This document shows, in pieces, positions 1 through 9,130 of a DNA stretch of 64,000 bases; positions within the stretch are counted from its first letter, which is position 1; every line of letters starts with the position of its first letter. The notes under the pieces were generated by a model. That model saw only the letters and a list, made by a program, of their open reading frames with translations, was not told the DNA's origin and ran no database searches. The translations under genes and the position numbers were made by a program. Location of the stretch: contig NZ_CP192600.1 in the NCBI RefSeq assembly GCF_050632395.1, positions 1,550,001 through 1,614,000 on the forward strand, given 5' to 3'. This DNA is from JAUYQR01 sp050632395 (GTDB lineage: Bacteria; Pseudomonadota; Alphaproteobacteria; Rhodobacterales; Rhodobacteraceae).

Positions 1-2
1 CG

Positions 3-179
3 CTGGACAAGGGATACGGGTTCGCACGCCACGTGCGCACCATCGTGAAGAAGGACGGACGGACCTGGTACGGAGATGCGGTCTACATGATCTCCGCCAC
101 CTTGCCCGAGGGCCTGCGCACCATCGACGCCGAAGTGACGGCGGCGGAGTGCACAGAGCTTGGAATACCGACGGTTTGA
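3..179 (+). CDS. 3' end of an unrecognised small ORF upstream of nuoH (5' truncated)
   Basis: The frame is open from the left edge to a TGA at 177-179, giving 58 residues that end TELGIPTV. The fragment includes KKDGRTWYGDAVYMISATLP and looks protein-like in composition. It lies 14 bp before nuoH on the same strand, so it is probably one of the small extra genes that Rhodobacter-type nuo operons carry between the conserved subunits. I do not recognise a family and cannot see the start. The function is unknown. Confidence 0.5.
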   Translation: MDKGYGFARHVRTIVKKDGRTWYGDAVYMISATLPEGLRTIDAEVTAAECTELGIPTV

Positions 180-193
180 AGTGAGGGGCTGAC

Positions 194-1231
194 ATGGACG
201 GGTTTCTTTCCACGGGGTTCGGAACGGCGGTGCTGATCGCGGCACAAAGCCTTCTGATCGTTGCCTTCGTGATGATCAGCCTTCTGTTCCTCGTCTACGG
301 CGACCGGAAAATCTGGGCCGCCGTGCAGCTGCGCAAGGGCCCGAACGTGGTGGGGGCTTTTGGCCTGCTTCAATCGGTGGCAGATGCGCTGAAGTATGTG
401 GTCAAGGAAATCGTGGTGCCGGCAGGGGCCGACCGCCCGGTGTTCTTTTTGGCGCCGATGCTGTCTTTCGTGCTGGCGATCCTGGCCTGGGCGGTGATCC
501 CGTTCGATGACGGTTGGGTTCTGGCCAACATCAACGTGGCGATCCTGTTCGTCTTTGCCGTGTCGAGCCTTGAGGTTTACGGCGTGATCATGGGCGGCTG
601 GGCCTCGAACTCCAAGTACCCGTTCCTTGGGTCGTTGCGGTCGGCGGCGCAGATGATTTCCTACGAGGTTTCGCTGGGCCTGATCATCATCGGCATCATC
701 ATCTCGACAGGGGGGATGAACTTTTCGGCCATCGTGGCGGCGCAGGATGGCGACTACGGTCTGTTCAACTGGTATTGGCTGCCGCACTTTCCGATGGTTT
801 TCCTGTTCTTCATCAGCGCGCTGGCTGAAACCAACCGCCCGCCCTTCGACCTGCCGGAAGCGGAATCGGAACTGGTGGCCGGGTTTATGGTGGAATACTC
901 CTCTACCCCGTATCTGCTGTTCATGGCCGGCGAATACATCGCGATCTTCCTGATGTGCGCGCTGATGTCCTTGCTGTTCTTCGGCGGCTGGCTTTCGCCC
1001 ATTCCCGGGCTGGCCGATGGCTGGTGGTGGATGGTTGGGAAGATGTGGCTGTTCTTCTTCATGTTCGCCATGGTGAAGGCGATCGTGCCCCGCTACCGCT
1101 ATGACCAGTTGATGCGGATCGGCTGGAAGGTATTCCTGCCCCTGTCGCTGGGCTGGGTCGTGCTGGTGGCGTTCCTTGCGAAATTCGAAGTGTTCGGCGG
1201 CTTTTGGGCCCGCTGGGCGATTGGAGGCTGA
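194..1231 (+). CDS. nuoH: NADH-quinone oxidoreductase subunit H
   Basis: Membrane subunit of respiratory complex I. It forms the quinone-access chamber and couples the peripheral arm to the proton-pumping arm. The 345 residues are normal for the family, with about eight hydrophobic segments. The family signature is clear near residues 36-55 (DRKIWAAVQLRKGPNVVG), as is the acidic loop ETNRPPFDLPEAESELVAGF around residue 215-234. The next gene, nuoI, starts 3 bp after the stop. Together with nuoI-N this is the distal part of the operon; nuoA-G must lie upstream of the window. Confidence 0.97.
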   Translation: MDGFLSTGFGTAVLIAAQSLLIVAFVMISLLFLVYGDRKIWAAVQLRKGPNVVGAFGLLQSVADALKYVVKEIVVPAGADRPVFFLAPMLSFVLAILAWAVIPFDDGWVLANINVAILFVFAVSSLEVYGVIMGGWASNSKYPFLGSLRSAAQMISYEVSLGLIIIGIIISTGGMNFSAIVAAQDGDYGLFNWYWLPHFPMVFLFFISALAETNRPPFDLPEAESELVAGFMVEYSSTPYLLFMAGEYIAIFLMCALMSLLFFGGWLSPIPGLADGWWWMVGKMWLFFFMFAMVKAIVPRYRYDQLMRIGWKVFLPLSLGWVVLVAFLAKFEVFGGFWARWAIGG

Positions 1232-1233
1232 AG

Positions 1234-1728
1234 ATGAGCAACATCGACTGGAACCGCGCAACCCGCTATTTCCTTCTGATGGATTTCATCAAGGGCTTCG
1301 GCCTTGGCATGAAATACTTCTTCAAGCCGAAGACCACGCTGAACTACCCGCATGAAAAGGGCCCGCTGTCGCCGCGGTTCCGGGGCGAACACGCCTTGCG
1401 CCGCTACCCCAACGGCGAGGAACGCTGCATCGCGTGCAAACTTTGCGAGGCGATCTGCCCGGCGCAGGCCATCACTATCGACGCCGAACCGCGCGAGGAC
1501 GGCAGCCGCCGCACCACGCGCTATGACATCGACATGACCAAGTGCATCTACTGCGGCTTCTGCCAAGAGGCGTGCCCGGTCGACGCCATCGTCGAAGGCC
1601 CGAACTTCGAGTTTTCGACCGAGACCCGCGAGGAGCTTTTGTACAACAAGGACAAGCTTCTGGCGAACGGCGAACGCTGGGAAGGCGAGATCGCCCGCAA
1701 CCTTGAACTCGACGCGCCGTACCGCTGA
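1234..1728 (+). CDS. nuoI: NADH-quinone oxidoreductase subunit I (2x[4Fe-4S])
   Basis: Peripheral-arm subunit that carries clusters N6a and N6b and passes electrons toward quinone. The two cysteine motifs CIACKLCEAICP (about residues 65-76) and CIYCGFCQEACP (about 104-115) are intact. The open frame begins 30 bp earlier, inside nuoH. I chose ATG 1234 because it gives the usual 164-residue protein starting MSNIDWNRATRYF and follows a GGAGG at 1223-1227. The stop overlaps the next gene's ATG (TGATG). Confidence 0.96.
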   Translation: MSNIDWNRATRYFLLMDFIKGFGLGMKYFFKPKTTLNYPHEKGPLSPRFRGEHALRRYPNGEERCIACKLCEAICPAQAITIDAEPREDGSRRTTRYDIDMTKCIYCGFCQEACPVDAIVEGPNFEFSTETREELLYNKDKLLANGERWEGEIARNLELDAPYR

Positions 1729-2150
1729 TGACCGACGATTTCGCCAAGATGTTCGCCGCGATGATGGAGCAGGGCCAGAAGATGGCCAAGGCGTTCGCGC
1801 CGGCGATGGAAAACGTCGATGTGAAGGCGTGGGAAAAGATGTTCCCGGCGATGCCGAAGGAAATCCTGGAGATGTGGTTCGGCAAGACCTTCAATCCCGA
1901 GGGGCTTGATGCGCGGACCCGGTTTCTGGTGACGATTGCCGCGCAGACCGTGCTTGGCCCGATTGGCGAGCCGCAGTTGCGCATGACGATCAAGAACGGG
2001 CTGGCTGCGGGGGCAACGAAGCGCGAGGTTGCCGAGGTGATCTGGCAGATGAGCATGTTCGGCGGCGTCCCAGCGATGCAGAAGGCGCTGGAGATCGCGC
2101 AACAGGTCTTTGCCGAGACCGCCGACGACACCGGGGAGAAAGACGCATGA
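1728..2150 (+). CDS. carboxymuconolactone decarboxylase (AhpD-like) family protein inside the nuo operon
   Basis: 140 residues. The core DARTRFLVTIAAQTVLGPIG...LRMTIKNGLAAGATKREVAEVIWQMSMFGG is typical of the CMD/AhpD fold, with the alpha-helical signature A-G-A-T-K-R-E-V-x-E. The AhpD-type CxxC redox pair is absent, so a peroxidase-reductase role is unlikely. It overlaps nuoI by one base and nuoJ by four (ATGA), so it is translated as part of the operon. Its role is unknown; position suggests an accessory or assembly function in complex I, but that is inference only. Confidence 0.8.
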   Translation: MTDDFAKMFAAMMEQGQKMAKAFAPAMENVDVKAWEKMFPAMPKEILEMWFGKTFNPEGLDARTRFLVTIAAQTVLGPIGEPQLRMTIKNGLAAGATKREVAEVIWQMSMFGGVPAMQKALEIAQQVFAETADDTGEKDA

Positions 2151-2755
2151 CCGTCGTTGATTTTGCCTTCTACATGTTTGCCATCGTCACCGTCTCCGCT
2201 GGACTGATGGTCACGATCAGCCGCAACCCGGTGCATTCGGTGCTGTGGCTGATCCTGGCGTTCCTGTCGACCTCGGGGCTCTTCGTGCTGTTGGGCGCGG
2301 AATTCGTCGCGATGCTGCTGGTTATCGTCTACGTCGGCGCGGTGGCGGTGCTGTTCCTGTTCGTCGTGATGATGCTGGATATCGACTTTGCCGAATTGAA
2401 GGGCGAATTGGCGCGCTACATGCCGTTGGGTCTGTTGATCGGCGTCGTTCTGTTGATGCAGATCGCCATTGGTGTGGGCGTGTGGGATGCCGCTGAAGGG
2501 TCCGAGGGTTTGCGTCAGGCCGTCACCCCGACCGAGGTCGAGAATACCCGCGCCTTGGGTATGCTGATCTATGATCGCTACTTCCTGCTGTTCCAGCTTG
2601 CCGGGCTGATCTTGCTGGTCGCGATGATCGGGGCGATCCTGCTGACCCTGCGCCACCGCCGCGACATCAAGCGCCAGAACGTGCTGCAGCAGATGTGGCG
2701 CGACCCGGCCAAGGCGATGGAGTTGAAGGACGTGAAACCGGGGCAGGGGCTTTAA
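2147..2755 (+). CDS. nuoJ: NADH-quinone oxidoreductase subunit J
   Basis: Small membrane subunit of complex I (ND6-like) that contributes to the central hydrophilic axis. Its 202 residues carry about five hydrophobic segments and the family motif LLGAEFVAMLLVIVYVGAVA near residues 47-66, including the pi-bulge glycine region of TM3. The ATG lies in an ATGA overlap with the upstream CMD-like gene. A 67-bp gap with a short GCCCCC/GGGGGC inverted repeat (2767-2780) separates it from nuoK. Confidence 0.95.
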   Translation: MTVVDFAFYMFAIVTVSAGLMVTISRNPVHSVLWLILAFLSTSGLFVLLGAEFVAMLLVIVYVGAVAVLFLFVVMMLDIDFAELKGELARYMPLGLLIGVVLLMQIAIGVGVWDAAEGSEGLRQAVTPTEVENTRALGMLIYDRYFLLFQLAGLILLVAMIGAILLTLRHRRDIKRQNVLQQMWRDPAKAMELKDVKPGQGL

Positions 2756-2822
2756 GCCCACCCCGCGCCCCCAAGGGGGCAAGACAGAAGACAACGGGCA
2801 ATAGACCCGGAGGGAACGTGAG

Positions 2823-3128
2823 ATGGTTGGACTTGAACATTACCTGACGGTGGCGGCGGCGTTGTTCGTCATCGGCATCTTCGGGATCTTCCTCAACCGG
2901 AAGAACGTGATCGTCATCCTGATGTCGATCGAGTTGATGCTGCTGGCGGTAAACATCAACCTCGTCGCCTTCTCGTCCTTCGCGGGCGATCTGGTCGGGC
3001 AGATCTTCACCATGTTCGTCCTGACCGTCGCTGCCGCCGAAGCGGCCATCGGCCTTGCCATCCTCGTCGTGTTCTTCCGCAACCGCGGCACGATCGACGT
3101 GGAAGACGTCAACGTGATGAAAGGCTGA
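2823..3128 (+). CDS. nuoK: NADH-quinone oxidoreductase subunit K
   Basis: 101-residue membrane subunit with three helices, the expected length for NuoK (ND4L). The motif NVIVILMSIELMLLAVNINL carries the conserved membrane Glu, and AEAAIGLAILVVFFRNRG carries the second one. Both Glu residues belong to the proton path. A GGAGGGAACGTGAG ribosome-binding region directly precedes the ATG. nuoL follows after 6 bp. Confidence 0.96.
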   Translation: MVGLEHYLTVAAALFVIGIFGIFLNRKNVIVILMSIELMLLAVNINLVAFSSFAGDLVGQIFTMFVLTVAAAEAAIGLAILVVFFRNRGTIDVEDVNVMKG

Positions 3129-3134
3129 CCCAAG

Positions 3135-5309
3135 ATGGCAACGATCATTCTTTTTGCGCCGCTGATCGGCGCGCTGATCTGCGGCTTTGGCTGGCGCATT
3201 ATCGGTGAGCGGGCCGGGCAAGTCATTGCGACCGCGCTGTTGTTTCTGGCGGCCGCGCTGTCATGGGTCATCTTCCTGACCTTCGACGGCGAGACGCAGC
3301 AGATCGTGCTGATGCGCTGGATCGAAAGCGGCAGCCTTGCGACCGAATGGGCGATCCGCCTCGACCGCTTGACTGCGATCATGCTGGTGGTGGTGACCTC
3401 GGTCTCGGCCCTCGTTCACCTCTATTCCTTCGGCTACATGGCGCACGATGAAAACTGGGCGGATGACGAGCCGTACCGGGCGCGCTTCTTTGCCTACCTG
3501 TCGTTCTTCACCTTCGCCATGCTGATGCTGGTGACGTCGGACAACCTGGTGCAGATGTTTTTCGGCTGGGAAGGCGTGGGCGTCGCGTCCTATCTGCTGA
3601 TCGGGTTTTACTACCGCAAGCCAAGCGCCAACGCCGCCGCGATCAAGGCATTCGTCGTCAACCGTGTCGGCGACTTTGGCTTTGCGCTTGGTATCTTTGC
3701 GCTGTTCTACCTGACGGACTCGATCCGCTTTGACGACGTCTTTGCCGCTGCCCCGGCGCTGGCGGAAACCAACCTGACCTTCCTGTGGGGTGAATGGAAC
3801 GCGGCCAACCTTGTGGGCGTGCTGCTTTTCATCGGCGCGATGGGAAAATCGGCGCAGTTGTTCCTGCACACCTGGTTGCCAGACGCGATGGAAGGCCCGA
3901 CCCCGGTGTCGGCGCTGATCCATGCGGCCACGATGGTGACGGCGGGCGTGTTCCTCGTCTGCCGCATGTCACCGGTCTATGAGTATGCGCCTCAGGCGAC
4001 CGCCTTTATCACCGTGCTTGGCGCGACCACGGCCTTTGTCGCGGCGACGATCGGTCTGGTGCAGAACGATATCAAGCGCGTGATCGCGTATTCCACCATG
4101 TCGCAGCTTGGCTACATGTTCGTGGCGGCGGGGGTGGGCGTCTATTCAGTGGCGATGTTCCACCTGTTCACGCACGCCTTCTTCAAGGCAATGCTGTTCC
4201 TTGGCGCAGGCTCGGTGATCACTGCGACGCACCACGAACAGGACATGCGCAACTATGGTGGCCTGCGGAAGAAGATCCCTCTGACCTTTGCCGCGATGCT
4301 GATCGGCACGCTGGCGATCACCGGGGTGGGCATTCCCCTGACGCATATCGGTTTCGCCGGGTTCCTGTCGAAAGACGCGGTCATCGAAAGCGCCTGGGTC
4401 GGGTCAGGCTATGCCTTCTGGCTGTTGGTGATTGCTGCGGCGATGACCAGTTTCTATTCCTGGCGGCTGATGTTCCTGACATTCTACGGCGAAAGTCGGG
4501 CAGGCGGCCACGGACATGGTCAGGGCCATGACGCGCACGGCCACGACGACCACGCCCATGAGCCGCACGAAAGCCCGCTGACGATGCTGGTGCCTTTGGG
4601 GGTGCTGGCGGTCGGGTCGGTGTTTGCCGGCATGGTCTGGTACAACGTGTTCTTCGGTGAAGAAGACAAGATGCGCGACTGGTTCGGCATGGAAGCCGCT
4701 CAGCACGAGGCTGGGGCCGGCGAGGAAGCCCACGCCACCGAAGGCGAAGCCGCCGTTGCCACCGAAGGCGAGGCTGCGGTTGGGACCGAGGGCGAGGCAG
4801 CCGTAGCGATCGAGGGCGAGGCCGTGGAAACCCACACCGCCGTTGCCGGCGCAGCGCCGCAGGGTGCCATCTACATGGCGGTCGACAATACCGTGATCCA
4901 TCAGGCGCATGAGGCACCGAAGTGGGTGAAGGTTTCGCCCTTCATTGCGATGGTGCTTGGTTTCGCGCTGGCTTGGCTGTTCTACATCAAGAACCCGAGC
5001 CTGCCGGGCCGTCTGGCCGCGCAACAGCGCCCGCTCTACCTGTTCCTTCTGAACAAGTGGTACTTCGACGAGGCCTATGATTTCCTTATCGTCCGTCCGG
5101 CCCGCTGGCTTGGCAGCTTTTTGTGGAAGCGCGGCGACGGAGATGTGATCGACGGCTCGATCAACGGGGTGGCCTTGGGGATCGTTCCCTTCTTCACCCG
5201 TCTCGCCGGAAGGGCCCAGTCCGGCTACCTCTTCCACTATGCATTTGCGATGGTTCTGGGGATTGTTGCCCTGGTTACCTGGATGACGCTGTTCGGCGGC
5301 GCGAAGTAA
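3135..5309 (+). CDS. nuoL: NADH-quinone oxidoreductase subunit L, with a His-rich and a repeat insertion
   Basis: Large antiporter-like proton-pumping subunit with the long C-terminal lateral helix. The conserved motifs GWEGVGVASYLLIGF (TM5 Glu) and EGPTPVSALIHAATMV are present. At 724 residues it is about 110 longer than E. coli NuoL. The excess is largely explained by two hydrophilic stretches: a His-rich segment at about residues 457-478 (many GH/DH pairs, DNA 4503-4570), and about four tandem copies of TEGEAAVA-like units at about residues 534-566 (DNA 4734-4830). The ends match normal NuoL, so the insertions lie within an otherwise intact subunit. Confidence 0.96.
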   Translation: MATIILFAPLIGALICGFGWRIIGERAGQVIATALLFLAAALSWVIFLTFDGETQQIVLMRWIESGSLATEWAIRLDRLTAIMLVVVTSVSALVHLYSFGYMAHDENWADDEPYRARFFAYLSFFTFAMLMLVTSDNLVQMFFGWEGVGVASYLLIGFYYRKPSANAAAIKAFVVNRVGDFGFALGIFALFYLTDSIRFDDVFAAAPALAETNLTFLWGEWNAANLVGVLLFIGAMGKSAQLFLHTWLPDAMEGPTPVSALIHAATMVTAGVFLVCRMSPVYEYAPQATAFITVLGATTAFVAATIGLVQNDIKRVIAYSTMSQLGYMFVAAGVGVYSVAMFHLFTHAFFKAMLFLGAGSVITATHHEQDMRNYGGLRKKIPLTFAAMLIGTLAITGVGIPLTHIGFAGFLSKDAVIESAWVGSGYAFWLLVIAAAMTSFYSWRLMFLTFYGESRAGGHGHGQGHDAHGHDDHAHEPHESPLTMLVPLGVLAVGSVFAGMVWYNVFFGEEDKMRDWFGMEAAQHEAGAGEEAHATEGEAAVATEGEAAVGTEGEAAVAIEGEAVETHTAVAGAAPQGAIYMAVDNTVIHQAHEAPKWVKVSPFIAMVLGFALAWLFYIKNPSLPGRLAAQQRPLYLFLLNKWYFDEAYDFLIVRPARWLGSFLWKRGDGDVIDGSINGVALGIVPFFTRLAGRAQSGYLFHYAFAMVLGIVALVTWMTLFGGAK

Positions 5310-5321
5310 GGGGCGCGCACC

Positions 5322-6860
5322 ATGGAAAACCAGCTTCTCTCGATCATCACCTTCCTGCCGCTTGTCGCGGCGATCATCATGGCGCTGTTCCTGCGCGGCG
5401 ATGATGCGGCTGCACAGCGCGGCGCCAAGTGGCTTGCTTTGTTCACCACGTCGGCGACGTTCCTGATCTCGCTGTTCGTGCTGTTGCGCTTCGATCCGTC
5501 GAACACCGGGTTCCAGTTCGTCGAGGAACGCGCCTGGATCATGGGGCTCAGCTACCGGATGGGGGTGGATGGCATCTCGATCCTGTTCGTGATGCTGACG
5601 ACGTTCCTGATGCCGATCACCATCTTGTCGTGCTGGAACGTGGAAACGCGGGTAAAGGAATACATGATCGCGTTCCTTGTGCTTGAAACGCTGATGCTTG
5701 GCGTGTTCTGCGCGCTGGATCTGGTGCTGTTCTACCTGTTCTTCGAGGCGGGTCTGATCCCAATGTTCCTGATCATCGGCATCTGGGGCGGCAAGGACCG
5801 GATCTACGCGGCCTTCAAGTTCTTCCTTTATACCTTCCTCGGCTCGGTCCTGATGCTGGTCGCGATGATCGCGATGTATCTGGATGCCGGCACGACGGAT
5901 ATCGTGAAGCTTCTGGCGCATGACTTCGGGTCTGAAACGTTCTCGATTCTCGGCATTCCGGTCGTGGGCGGCTTGCAGACGATGCTGTTCCTCGCCTTCT
6001 TCGCCTCGTTTGCGGTGAAGATGCCGATGTGGCCGGTGCACACCTGGCTACCCGATGCGCACGTTCAGGCACCAACCGCTGGTTCGGTCGTGCTGGCCGC
6101 GATCCTGTTGAAGATGGGCGGCTACGGCTTCCTGCGGTTCTCGATTCCGATGTTCCCGGTGGGCTCGGATGTGCTTGGCCCGCTGGTCCTGTGGATGTCT
6201 GCCATCGCGATCGTCTACACGTCGCTCGTGGCGCTGGCGCAGACCGACATGAAGAAGCTGATCGCCTATTCGTCGGTCGCCCACATGGGCTACGTCACAA
6301 TGGGCATCTTCGCGGTCAACCAGCAGGGCGTCGACGGCGCGATCTTCCAGATGCTGTCGCACGGCTTCATCTCGGGCGCCTTGTTCCTTTGCGTCGGCGT
6401 GATCTACGACCGGATGCACACCCGCGAGATCGAGGCTTACGGCGGCCTTGTGAACCGGATGCCCGCCTATGCGCTGGTGTTCATGTTCTTCACGATGGCC
6501 AACGTCGGCCTTCCCGGCACCTCGGGGTTCGTCGGTGAATTCCTGACGCTGATGGGCATCTTCCAGGTGAACACCTGGGTCGCCGCCGTGGCGACCTCGG
6601 GCGTGATCCTGTCGGCGGCCTATGCGCTGTGGCTTTACCGCCGCGTCGTGTTCGGCGCGCTGGTGAAAGAGGCGCTGAAAACCATCACCGACATGGACCG
6701 CCGCGAAAAGCTGATCTTCGCGCCGCTGATTGCGATGACCCTGATCCTTGGCATCTACCCCAGCCTCGTGACCGACATCATCGGGCCGAGCGTTGCGGCC
6801 CTTGTCTCCGACTACCACGCTGCCCTGCCCGATGTGGCCGGGCAGGTGGCCCTGAATTGA
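5322..6860 (+). CDS. nuoM: NADH-quinone oxidoreductase subunit M
   Basis: Second antiporter-like proton-pumping subunit; 512 residues, typical length. The functional Glu lies in FEAGLIPMFLIIG (TM5). The discontinuous-helix region DAHVQAPTAGSVVLAAILLK and DMKKLIAYSSVAHMG are strongly conserved. It follows nuoL by 12 bp and precedes nuoN by 10 bp, which fits one transcript. Confidence 0.97.
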   Translation: MENQLLSIITFLPLVAAIIMALFLRGDDAAAQRGAKWLALFTTSATFLISLFVLLRFDPSNTGFQFVEERAWIMGLSYRMGVDGISILFVMLTTFLMPITILSCWNVETRVKEYMIAFLVLETLMLGVFCALDLVLFYLFFEAGLIPMFLIIGIWGGKDRIYAAFKFFLYTFLGSVLMLVAMIAMYLDAGTTDIVKLLAHDFGSETFSILGIPVVGGLQTMLFLAFFASFAVKMPMWPVHTWLPDAHVQAPTAGSVVLAAILLKMGGYGFLRFSIPMFPVGSDVLGPLVLWMSAIAIVYTSLVALAQTDMKKLIAYSSVAHMGYVTMGIFAVNQQGVDGAIFQMLSHGFISGALFLCVGVIYDRMHTREIEAYGGLVNRMPAYALVFMFFTMANVGLPGTSGFVGEFLTLMGIFQVNTWVAAVATSGVILSAAYALWLYRRVVFGALVKEALKTITDMDRREKLIFAPLIAMTLILGIYPSLVTDIIGPSVAALVSDYHAALPDVAGQVALN

Positions 6861-6870
6861 GGTTCCGGCC

Positions 6871-8307
6871 ATGATGCCCGCAGATTTCACCACCATCCTG
6901 CCCGAGATCGTGCTGGCTGGTTACGCCATGGCGGCCCTGCTGGTCGGCGTCTACACGACGAAGGACAAACTGGCGCCGACGCTGGTCTGGACCACTGCCG
7001 GGCTGTTCCTGCTCTTGGCACTTTACATCGGCACCAATGGCGCGGGCGAACGCACCGCGTTCAACGGCATGTTCATCGACGACCCCTTCGCGCGCTTTGC
7101 CAAGGTGACGATCCTGATTTCGGCCGCCGCCGTGCTTGTGATGAGCATGGATTACATGCAGCGCCGCGACCTTCTGCGGTTTGAGTTTCCGATCCTCGTC
7201 ACTCTCGCCATTATCGGCATGATGGTGATGGTGTCGGCTGGCGACCTGATGTCGCTTTACATGGGCCTCGAACTGCAATCGCTGGCGCTTTACGTCGTGG
7301 CCGCGATGCGCCGCGACAGCGCTAAGTCGTCGGAAGCCGGCCTGAAATACTTCGTCCTTGGTGCCCTCTCTTCGGGCCTGCTCCTCTACGGCGCTTCGCT
7401 GGTTTATGGCTACGCTGGCACCACCCAGTTCGCGGGCATTTTGTCCACGGTGCAGGACGGCGTGCCCTTGGGCCTTCTATTCGGCCTTGTGTTCATGCTG
7501 TCGGGCCTTGCCTTCAAGGTGTCGGCCGCGCCCTTCCACATGTGGACGCCCGATGTCTACGAAGGCTCGCCTACTCCTGTGACCGCCTTCTTCGCAACCG
7601 CACCGAAGGTGGCAGCGATGGCGCTGATCGCCCGTCTGGTGCATGACGCCTTCGGCGGAGTGCCCGACCAGTGGGGGCAGGTGATCGCGGCACTTTCGGT
7701 GGCCTCGATGTTCCTTGGCGCTGTCGCAGCGATCGGTCAGCGCGACATCAAGCGCCTGATGGCCTATTCCTCCATCGCCCACATGGGCTTTGCGCTGATG
7801 GGCCTTGCGGTCGGCACCGCCGGCGGCGTGCAGGCGATGCTGATTTACATGGCGATCTACGTCACCATGAACGTCGGCGCCTTCGCCTTCATCCTGTCGC
7901 TGGAACGTGACGGCCGTCCGGTCAGCGACATCGCCAGCCTCAACTCCTTTGCCAAGAAGGAGCCGCTGCGTGCTTTGGCGATGCTGGTCCTGCTGTTCAG
8001 CCTTGCAGGCGTTCCGCCCATGCTGGGCTTCATCGGAAAGTTCTACGTCCTGAAGGCGGCGGTTGATGGCGGCATGGTCTGGCTTGCCGTGGCCGGTGCC
8101 ATTGCCTCGGTGATCGGTGCGTTCTATTACTTGCGCATCGTCTACTTCATGTATTTCGGCGCCGAGACGGAACCCGCCGACAGCCGCATGGCCCCGGTGC
8201 AATGGGCGATGCTGGTCGCCGTGGCGGTCATCATGCTGGCGGGGATGATCAACCTCTTCGGGATCGAACCGGTGGCCGCGCTCGCGGCGGAAGCGCTTGT
8301 CCGCTGA
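6871..8307 (+). CDS. nuoN: NADH-quinone oxidoreductase subunit N
   Basis: Third antiporter-like subunit; 478 residues. The motifs SLYMGLELQSLALYVVAAM (TM5 Glu) and FKVSAAPFHMWTPDVYEGSP are typical. Two ATG codons stand in tandem (6871 and 6874), so the exact start may differ by one residue. The 3' end overlaps the next gene, birA, by 11 bp, which links biotin ligase to the nuo transcript. Confidence 0.97.
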   Translation: MMPADFTTILPEIVLAGYAMAALLVGVYTTKDKLAPTLVWTTAGLFLLLALYIGTNGAGERTAFNGMFIDDPFARFAKVTILISAAAVLVMSMDYMQRRDLLRFEFPILVTLAIIGMMVMVSAGDLMSLYMGLELQSLALYVVAAMRRDSAKSSEAGLKYFVLGALSSGLLLYGASLVYGYAGTTQFAGILSTVQDGVPLGLLFGLVFMLSGLAFKVSAAPFHMWTPDVYEGSPTPVTAFFATAPKVAAMALIARLVHDAFGGVPDQWGQVIAALSVASMFLGAVAAIGQRDIKRLMAYSSIAHMGFALMGLAVGTAGGVQAMLIYMAIYVTMNVGAFAFILSLERDGRPVSDIASLNSFAKKEPLRALAMLVLLFSLAGVPPMLGFIGKFYVLKAAVDGGMVWLAVAGAIASVIGAFYYLRIVYFMYFGAETEPADSRMAPVQWAMLVAVAVIMLAGMINLFGIEPVAALAAEALVR

Positions 8308-9040
8308 GGCAGCAGACGGGGCAGGGCGCATCGCCCTCCCCGAAATCGACAGCACCAATGCCGAGGGTTTCCGGCGCGGTGGTGGGCCCGTGTGGATCAC
8401 CGCCGGGCTGCAAACCGCCGGTCGCGGTCGCCGCGCCCGGCCTTGGGTCAGCCCGCGCGGCAACTTCCACGGCACGCTGGTCCTGCACCCGGCCGAGCCG
8501 CCGGAAACCGTGGCGCTGCGCTCGTTCGTTGCCGCCCTTGCCTTGCGTGACGCGCTGGTGGCGGTTACCGGCCTGCCCGATGCCTTCGCGCTCAAATGGC
8601 CGAATGATGTGCTTTTGAACGGTGGCAAAGTCGCGGGGATCTTGCTGGAAAGCCAGTCCTTGGGCACGCCCGACGCCACGCTCTGCATCGGGATCGGCGT
8701 CAACCTGATCGCAGCCCCGGACGCCAGCCTCGTCGAACCGGGCGCGCTGGCTCCCGTGTCGCTGTTGCAAGACACCGGCAAGCGCGTGACACCCGAGGCT
8801 TTCCTCGACGCCCTCGCCCCTACCTATGCGACATGGGAAACTACTTTCGCCACCCAGGGCTTCGCCCCGATCCGCGCCGCATGGCTGGCCCACGCCGCCC
8901 GCTTGGGTGAGGCGATCAAGGCCCGCACCGGCGTCACCACCCGCACCGGCATCTTCGAAACCATCGACGCCACCGGCAACCTCATCCTGCGCACCCCGTC
9001 CGTCACGCTTGCCATCCCCGCTGCCGAGGTGTTCTTCTGA
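8297..9040 (+). CDS. birA: biotin--[acetyl-CoA carboxylase] ligase, ligase-only form
   Basis: Attaches biotin to the carrier domain of biotin-dependent carboxylases through biotinyl-AMP. In its 247 residues the ligase motifs QTAGRGRRARPWVSPRG (adenylate loop, about 43-59) and FALKWPNDVLLNGGKVAGIL (about 93-112) are clear. The N-terminal HTH of E. coli BirA is missing, so it should not be a repressor. The best start is a TTG at 8297 overlapping the end of nuoN; no ATG gives the conserved N-terminus EIDSTNAEG. Confidence 0.92.
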   Translation: MSAEAADGAGRIALPEIDSTNAEGFRRGGGPVWITAGLQTAGRGRRARPWVSPRGNFHGTLVLHPAEPPETVALRSFVAALALRDALVAVTGLPDAFALKWPNDVLLNGGKVAGILLESQSLGTPDATLCIGIGVNLIAAPDASLVEPGALAPVSLLQDTGKRVTPEAFLDALAPTYATWETTFATQGFAPIRAAWLAHAARLGEAIKARTGVTTRTGIFETIDATGNLILRTPSVTLAIPAAEVFF

Positions 9041-9056
9041 CCGCTCCGGTCTTCCT

Positions 9057-9100
9057 CTCGGCCAAGATATCCCACGGGGGTCCGGGGGTGTGAAACCCCC
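9057..9100 (-). repeat. C-rich stem-loop intergenic repeat, copy A
   Basis: Between birA and coaX. Read on the minus strand it begins with a hairpin (GGGGG, loop TTTCACA, CCCCC at 9100-9084), then CCCCCGTGGGATAT and CTTGGCC. It matches copy B at 27773 closely over about 50 bp and copy C at 16631 in architecture. No coding potential was seen. It may act as a terminator or RNA element, or it may be a short dispersed repeat. Confidence 0.65.
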
Positions 9101-9130
9101 GACTCCGATGCTCCAACAGGACCAACGCCC

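Noticed and set aside
2767..2780. GCCCCC-AA-GGGGGC inverted repeat between nuoJ and nuoK
   Set aside because: Short, with a two-base spacer and no T-run; a terminator here would cut the nuo operon. It may be only a weak hairpin.
4404..6041. 545-codon minus-strand frame opposite nuoL/nuoM
   Set aside because: Rich in His, Arg, Gln and Glu with no hydrophobic core, as expected of antisense shadow in GC-rich DNA.
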